From NCBI RefSeq assembly GCF_022479115.1, contig NZ_CP092497.1, positions 9,548,001-9,612,000 of the forward strand: a stretch of DNA of 64,000 nucleotides, in the 5' to 3' direction. This DNA comes from Amycolatopsis sp. EV170708-02-1 (lineage in GTDB: Bacteria > Actinomycetota > Actinomycetes > Mycobacteriales > Pseudonocardiaceae). The notes beneath the pieces are model-generated. The model made no database searches and was not told where the DNA came from. It saw nothing but the letters and a program-made list of their open reading frames with translations. Shown here piece by piece: positions 59,891-64,000 of this stretch. The number at the start of each line of letters is the position of its first letter. Positions within the stretch are counted from its first letter, which is position 1. The translations under genes and the position numbers were made by a program.

Positions 59891-60937
59891 TCACCGGGGC
59901 GCGAGGCCCACCCGCAGGGCTCCCGCCGCCTCGGCCGTCGCCTCGCGGAACCGCCGTCCGACGCCGAGGAAGTTGAGATACCCGTGGATCAGGTCCGGCT
60001 GGCGGCTGAGCGCCACCGGAACACCCGCTTTCCGCAATTTCTCCGCGTAAGCCTCGCCCTCGTCGCGCAACGGATCGAATCCGGCCGTCGCGATATAGGC
60101 GGGCGGTAATCCGGAAACATCGCCGTGCAACGGGGAGAGTTTCGGGTTGTACAGATCGGTGCCCTTCGGCACGTAATGTCCTTCGAACCAGGTCATATCC
60201 GAATCGGTGAGGAACAGGTCCTCCGCGAACAATTCCCGGGAGCGGCGGCGCACGGTGAAATCGGTCGCCGGATAGAACAGCAGCTGGAACGCGGGCACCC
60301 CGCCGCCGCGTTTCACCGCCTGCTGCGCGGTCACCGCCGCGAGGTTCCCGCCCGCGCTGTCGCCGCCGACGGCGATGCGCGCCGGGTCCGCGCCCAGATC
60401 CCTCGCTTTCGCGTAGGCGTACTCGAACGCCGCGATCGCGTCTTCGGTGGCGCCGGGGAACCGCGTCTCCGGCGCGAGCCGGTATTCCACCGAAAGAACC
60501 CGCACTCCCGCCTGTTTCGCCAGGTAGCGGACGCTGTTGTCGTGGGAGGCGCGGCTGCCGACCACCCAGCCGCCGCCGTGGAAGAACACGAGCAGCCCGG
60601 ACGGGTCGGGCAGCCCGGCCGGTGTGTAGAGCGTTGCAGGCACGTCGCCGTCACCCGTGGGGATGAGCAGTTCCCTGGTGGCGACCGGTTCGATCGTCGG
60701 CCCGCTCACCAGATGCCTGCTGGCCAGGAGCATGCTGCGCGACTCTTCGACGCTTCCCCGCACCAGCGACGCCTTCGCCAGTTTCTGCAGGCGGAGCAGG
60801 AGCTGGGCGTCCAACGCCAGTTCCTGTCCGTCCAGGCGTAGCGGCGGCCCGGCGATGGCCCGTCTGACCGGCCTCGGGAGCCAGAACGCCAGCTGCGAAA
60901 ACGCGGCCTCGGCACGGATCTGGAGCGGTATCGCCAT
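59891..60937 (-). CDS. Alpha/beta hydrolase, hormone-sensitive-lipase family esterase
   Basis: 348 residues. Oxyanion motif HGGGW (120-124), nucleophile S194 in GGDSAGGN, acid Asp in TAGFDPLRDEG and His in DLIHGYLNF. The N-terminal ~85 residues form the cap (LQIRAEAAFSQLAFWLPRPVRRA). Short-chain ester or lipid hydrolysis is expected; substrate unknown. ATG at 60937 has AGGAGGA upstream. Divergent from the FMN reductase gene. Confidence 0.93.
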   Translation of the reverse strand: MAIPLQIRAEAAFSQLAFWLPRPVRRAIAGPPLRLDGQELALDAQLLLRLQKLAKASLVRGSVEESRSMLLASRHLVSGPTIEPVATRELLIPTGDGDVPATLYTPAGLPDPSGLLVFFHGGGWVVGSRASHDNSVRYLAKQAGVRVLSVEYRLAPETRFPGATEDAIAAFEYAYAKARDLGADPARIAVGGDSAGGNLAAVTAQQAVKRGGGVPAFQLLFYPATDFTVRRRSRELFAEDLFLTDSDMTWFEGHYVPKGTDLYNPKLSPLHGDVSGLPPAYIATAGFDPLRDEGEAYAEKLRKAGVPVALSRQPDLIHGYLNFLGVGRRFREATAEAAGALRVGLAPR

Positions 60938-61071
60938 GCTTCCTCCTGGGGGCTTCCCGCCAGGTTACTTTCGAGTAGGTATGCCGTCCAGCGGGAACGC
61001 GGCCGTTGCGGCGAACGGGTGTGACGCAGGCCTCCGTTCCAGATCCTGGTCCTCCACTTAAGTAGAGGGGT

Positions 61072-61077
61072 TAGCCT
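61072..61077 (+). promoter_or_regulatory. Leaderless -10 of the FMN reductase gene
   Basis: TAGCCT ends 7 nt before GTG at 61085. Confidence 0.5.
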
Positions 61078-61084
61078 CGAAAGC

Positions 61085-61660
61085 GTGACTTCGACGAACT
61101 CGGTGCATGTCCTCGGTATCGGCGGCTCTCTGCGGGAGGGTTCGCAATCCGAGCGCGCGCTGCGGATCGCGCTCGGCGCCGCGGCCGAGGCCGGAGTCAC
61201 CACGGAGCTGATCTCCGGGCCCGAACTGGTGTTGCCGTTCTACGACACCGCGCTTGCCGAGCGGCACGAGCGCGCCACCCGGCTGGTCGAAGCGATCCGC
61301 CGCGCCGACGGGATCATCGTCGTCTCGCCCGGCTACCACGGCGCGCTGTCCGGCCTGGTCAAGAACGCCCTGGACTACGTCGAAGACCTGCGCGACGACG
61401 CCCGCCCGTATCTCGACGGCCGCGCGGTCGGCCTCGCCGCCGTCGCCTATGGCTGGCAGGCCGCCGTCACCACGCTGGAGCAGCTGCGCACGATCACGCA
61501 CGCGCTGCGCGGCTGGGCCACCCCTTTGGGTGGTTCGATCAACACCGCGGAGACCAAATTCGACGAAGCCGGCGGCGCCTCGGACGAGAAGAGCGTCCGC
61601 ACGCTCCGCCTGATCGGAAGCCAGGTCGCCGAGTTCGCGCTGAGTCACGCTGATCACTAG
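61085..61660 (+). CDS. NADPH-dependent FMN reductase-family protein
   Basis: 191 residues, flavodoxin-like fold. GIGGSLREGSQSERALRIAL (phosphate loop), ELVLPFYDTALAERHE, GIIVVSPGYHGALSGLVKNALDYVEDL (the SPxYHGxxSGxxKNALD flavin motif) and VAYGWQAAVTTLEQLR. Reduces FMN or quinones with NAD(P)H. GTG start at 61085 supported by a leaderless -10. Stands alone, 138 bp before ohr. Confidence 0.9.
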   Translation: MTSTNSVHVLGIGGSLREGSQSERALRIALGAAAEAGVTTELISGPELVLPFYDTALAERHERATRLVEAIRRADGIIVVSPGYHGALSGLVKNALDYVEDLRDDARPYLDGRAVGLAAVAYGWQAAVTTLEQLRTITHALRGWATPLGGSINTAETKFDEAGGASDEKSVRTLRLIGSQVAEFALSHADH

Positions 61661-61798
61661 TCGTTTGCTCCGGTCATCGTCCGGGTAATTCCCGGAAGTG
61701 ATGCCTGCCATGGGGTGGCAAGGTTTCGCGGTTGCGGGACGTTGACACCGAAGAGACGCTCAACGGGGCGTGTCTTGAGACCAGAAGGTAGGCGAAGA

Positions 61799-62221
61799 AT
61801 GGCTGAGGCTCTGTACACCGCTGTGGCCACCGCTCGCGGCGACGGCCGCAACGGTGAGGTCACGTCCTCCGACGGCGTCATCGACGAGTCGCTGGCGATC
61901 CCGAAGGAGATGGGCGGGCCCGGCGGGGACAAGACGAACCCCGAGCAGCTCTTCGCCGCCGGCTACTCCGCCTGTTTCCACTCCGCGCTGCAGCTCGTCG
62001 CGCGCCAGGCGAAGGTGACGCTGGACGGCTCCACCGTCACCGCCGAGGTCAGCGTGCTCAAGCAGGGCGCGGGCTTCGGTCTCGGCGTGGCGCTCAAGGT
62101 TTCGCTGCCCGGCTTGGAGCAGGCGCAGGCCGATCAGCTCGTCGAGCAGGCGCACCAGGTGTGCCCCTACTCGAACGCGACCCGCGGCAACATCGAGGTC
62201 GCGCTGTCCGCGTCGGTCTGA
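61799..62221 (+). CDS. ohr: Organic hydroperoxide resistance protein (Ohr/OsmC family)
   Basis: 140 residues. Reactive cysteines C59 (GYSACFHSAL) and C122 (HQVCPYSNATRGN) mark Ohr rather than OsmC. TNPEQLFAAGYSACF is the family signature. Reduces organic peroxides using lipoylated proteins. ATG at 61799 with AGGCGAAG upstream; TTGACA at 61742 is a candidate -35. No ohrR regulator is adjacent. Precedes dps by 57 bp. Confidence 0.95.
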   Translation: MAEALYTAVATARGDGRNGEVTSSDGVIDESLAIPKEMGGPGGDKTNPEQLFAAGYSACFHSALQLVARQAKVTLDGSTVTAEVSVLKQGAGFGLGVALKVSLPGLEQAQADQLVEQAHQVCPYSNATRGNIEVALSASV

Positions 62222-62278
62222 TCCCGCACGCGGCAGGTCCCATCCCGAACCGACTGATTTCTGAAAGGAAGACCGAAA

Positions 62279-62755
62279 ATGGGCAAGTCTCCGATCCAGA
62301 GTCCGTTGAGCGAAGCCGACAAGGAGATCACCGGTAACGCCTTGCAGGCCACGCTGGTCGATCTGGTGGACCTGTCGCTGATCGCGAAGCAGGCCCACTG
62401 GAACGTCGTCGGCGCGAACTTCCGCAGCGCGCACCTGCAGCTCGACGAGCTGGTCGCCACCGCGCGCCAGTACGTCGACGAGGTCGCCGAGCGCGCCAAC
62501 GCCATCGGTGTCTCGCCGAACGGCCAGGCGAAGGCCGTCGTGGAGAGCTCCGGCCTGCCGGACTACCCGGACAACTGGCAGTCCGTCGAGTCCACGGTCG
62601 CCGCGATCGTCGGCATCCTCGCGGCGCTGATCGAACGGCTGCGCAAGCGCATCGACGAGACCGACAAGAGCGACCTGGTCACCCAGGACCTCCTCATCGA
62701 GATCACCCAGGAGCTCGAAAAGGCGCACTGGATGTGGCAGGCGCAGCAGGCCTGA
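62279..62755 (+). CDS. dps: Dps ferritin-like DNA-binding protein
   Basis: 158 residues. Ferroxidase ligands H40, H52, D67 and E71 have the same spacing as in E. coli Dps (51, 63, 78, 82). Helices: TLVDLVDLSLIAKQAHWNVVG, HLQLDELVATARQYVDEVAERANAIG. The N-terminal tail is short (GKSPIQSPLSE) with one Lys, so DNA binding may be weak. Oxidises Fe(II) and stores iron, protecting DNA. AAAGGAAG precedes the ATG. A palindrome follows. Confidence 0.96.
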   Translation: MGKSPIQSPLSEADKEITGNALQATLVDLVDLSLIAKQAHWNVVGANFRSAHLQLDELVATARQYVDEVAERANAIGVSPNGQAKAVVESSGLPDYPDNWQSVESTVAAIVGILAALIERLRKRIDETDKSDLVTQDLLIEITQELEKAHWMWQAQQA

Positions 62756-62764
62756 CCCTCCCCC

Positions 62765-62808
62765 TCGTGAGTGGTAAGGACGGTTAGAACCGTCCTTGCC
62801 ACTCACGA
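62765..62808. terminator. GTGAGTGGTAA-family palindrome after dps
   Basis: TCGTGAGTGG and the inner AAGGACGG pair with CCGTCCTT and CCACTCACGA over ~20 bp around TTAGAA. Third copy of the family at 25471 and 31980. Confidence 0.8.
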
Positions 62809-62813
62809 AACGC

Positions 62814-62819
62814 TACCGT
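62814..62819 (+). promoter_or_regulatory. Leaderless -10 of the glutamate decarboxylase gene
   Basis: TACCGT ends 7 nt before ATG at 62827, between the palindrome and the gene. Confidence 0.5.
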
Positions 62820-62826
62820 TCGACTC

Positions 62827-64000
62827 ATGGTGCTGCACAAGGGAACCGCGCCCGATCCGGCCTCCGATCGAGCCTCCGGCCAGGACCGCAAGGCCGGAAC
62901 CAACCCGCTGTACGCCGGCGCGTATCCCGCGCTCGCCGCGAACATCCGTCTCCCGCACGACAGCCTCGCCGAAGACCCGCTCCCGCCCGACACCGCGCTC
63001 CAGCTGGTGCGCGACGAGCTGATGCTCGACGGGAACGCCCGGCTCAACCTCGCCACGTTCGTCACCACGTGGATGGAGCCGCAGGCCCGCGAGCTGATGG
63101 CCGAATGCGTCGACAAGAACATGATCGACAAGGACGAGTACCCGCAGACCGCGGAACTCGAGCGCCGCTGCGTCAACATCCTCGCCGATCTGTGGCACGC
63201 GCCCGATCCCACCGCGATCATGGGCTGCTCCACCACCGGTTCGTCGGAAGCCTGCATGCTCGCCGGCATGGCGTTGAAACGCCGCTGGTCGAAACTGGGC
63301 CGCACCGGGAAGCCGAATCTGGTGATGGGCGCGAACGTTCAGGTCTGCTGGGAGAAGTTCTGCGAATACTGGGAGGTCGAGCCGCGGCTGGTGCCGATGG
63401 ACGGCGACCGCTTCCACCTCACCGCCGACGAGGCGATCGCCCGCTGCGACGAGAACACGATCGGCGTCGTCGCGATCCTCGGGTCCACTTTCGACGGCAG
63501 CTACGAGCCGGTCGCCGAGATCGCCGCCGCGCTCGACGGCCTGGCGGAGCGCTCCGGCTGGGACATCCCCGTGCACGTCGACGGCGCTTCGGGCGCGATG
63601 ATCGCGCCGTTCCTCGACCCCGGGCTGAGCTGGGACTTCCGCCTGCCGCGAGTGGCGTCGATCAACACCTCCGGGCACAAGTACGGGCTGGTCTATCCCG
63701 GCGTCGGCTGGGTGGTGTGGCGCGACAAGGAGGCGTTGCCGGAAGAGCTGGTCTTCACCGTCAACTACCTCGGTGGCGACATGCCGACTTTCGCGCTGAA
63801 CTTCTCCCGCCCCGGCGCCGAGGTGGCCGCGCAGTACTACACGTTCGTCCGGCTGGGCCGCGAAGGTTTCCGTGCCGTGCAACAGGCTTCGCGTGACGTC
63901 GCGACCCAGCTGGCGGACGGGATCGCCGAGCTCGGCCCGTTCGAACTGCTGACGCGTGGCGATCAGCTGCCCGTGTTCGCCTTCACGACGAAGCCGGACG
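62827..64000 (+). CDS. gadB: Glutamate decarboxylase (3' end beyond window)
   Basis: 391 residues visible, open to the end of the window. PLP group II decarboxylase: [54 protein letters not shown] (Asp of the pyridine contact) and Schiff-base lysine K285 in [14 protein letters not shown]. These follow glutamate decarboxylase closely. It makes GABA from glutamate, consuming a proton; acid resistance or GABA metabolism. It lies in a stress cluster with dps and ohr. Downstream part unseen. Confidence 0.95.
   Translation, partial: MVLHKGTAPDPASDRASGQDRKAGTNPLYAGAYPALAANIRLPHDSLAEDPLPPDTALQLVRDELMLDGNARLNLATFVTTWMEPQARELMAECVDKNMIDKDEYPQTAELERRCVNILADLWHAPDPTAIMGCSTTGSSEACMLAGMALKRRWSKLGRTGKPNLVMGANVQVCWEKFCEYWEVEPRLVPMDGDRFHLTADEAIARCDENTIGVVAILGSTFDGSYEPVAEIAAALDGLAERSGWDIPVHVDGASGAMIAPFLDPGLSWDFRLPRVASINTSGHKYGLVYPGVGWVVWRDKEALPEELVFTVNYLGGDMPTFALNFSRPGAEVAAQYYTFVRLGREGFRAVQQASRDVATQLADGIAELGPFELLTRGDQLPVFAFTTKPD

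Overview
The window is 64 kb of very GC-rich actinomycete chromosome. Pervasive G/C third positions, many GTG/TTG starts, actinobacterial -10 boxes (TANNNT), and the neighbourhood ffs, dnaX, Rv3717-type amidase, ybaB, recR, then leuA, lysC, asd (the order known around Rv3708c-Rv3721c of Mycobacterium tuberculosis) point to Pseudonocardiales, most likely Amycolatopsis or a close relative. That genus call is inference. No tRNA, rRNA operon, IS element, prophage or CRISPR array was seen.

Layout. 1-9 kb: two TetR regulators, a deazaflavin-type oxidoreductase with a clear operator array, a NarL/DesK-type two-component system, a tandem P-loop protein, and a PhoP/PhoR-like two-component system with PhoP-type direct repeats facing both ways. 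8.4-18 kb: PLP lyase, SRP RNA, methyltransferase, dnaX, secreted nuclease plus coupled regulator, a membrane HTH protein with a degenerate glycosidase-like exodomain, amidase, ybaB, recR. 18-25.5 kb: a surface-polysaccharide locus (UDP-GlcNAc 2-epimerase family, two GT2 enzymes, flippase, large membrane protein, DUF2304). 26-32 kb: a complete five-gene peptide ABC importer. 32-38 kb: SDRs, a CGNR regulator, an Erm-type rRNA methyltransferase behind a 12-codon leader peptide, EamA exporter, LysR, and TetR with a peroxiredoxin. 38-51 kb: leuA with a putative Leu-Leu-Leu leader peptide, a CheB/CheR-PAS pair beside two GAF-ANTAR regulators, MFS exporter, lysC-asd. 51-64 kb: M48 protease, RtcB ligase, MFS, catalase, small secreted proteins, esterase, FMN reductase, and an Ohr-Dps-glutamate decarboxylase stress cluster running off the end.

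Two things stand out beyond the genes. First, gene ends carry several families of long palindromes, and four elements (around 1.9, 25.5, 38.3 and 51.3 kb) are built from tandem 21-bp units on one strand followed by the same units inverted, with exact 21-bp phasing. I do not recognise this architecture from any named repeat class. Second, at least sixteen genes have a TANNNT box ending 6-8 nt before the start codon, so leaderless transcription is common here and was used to choose starts.

Regulatory RNA-level control is plausible at three loci: the erm leader with its Arg-Thr-Arg motif, the leuA leader, and the lysC leader where the Shine-Dalgarno sequence is repeated inside an upstream hairpin. 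All structural predictions were made by eye and need folding and expression data.
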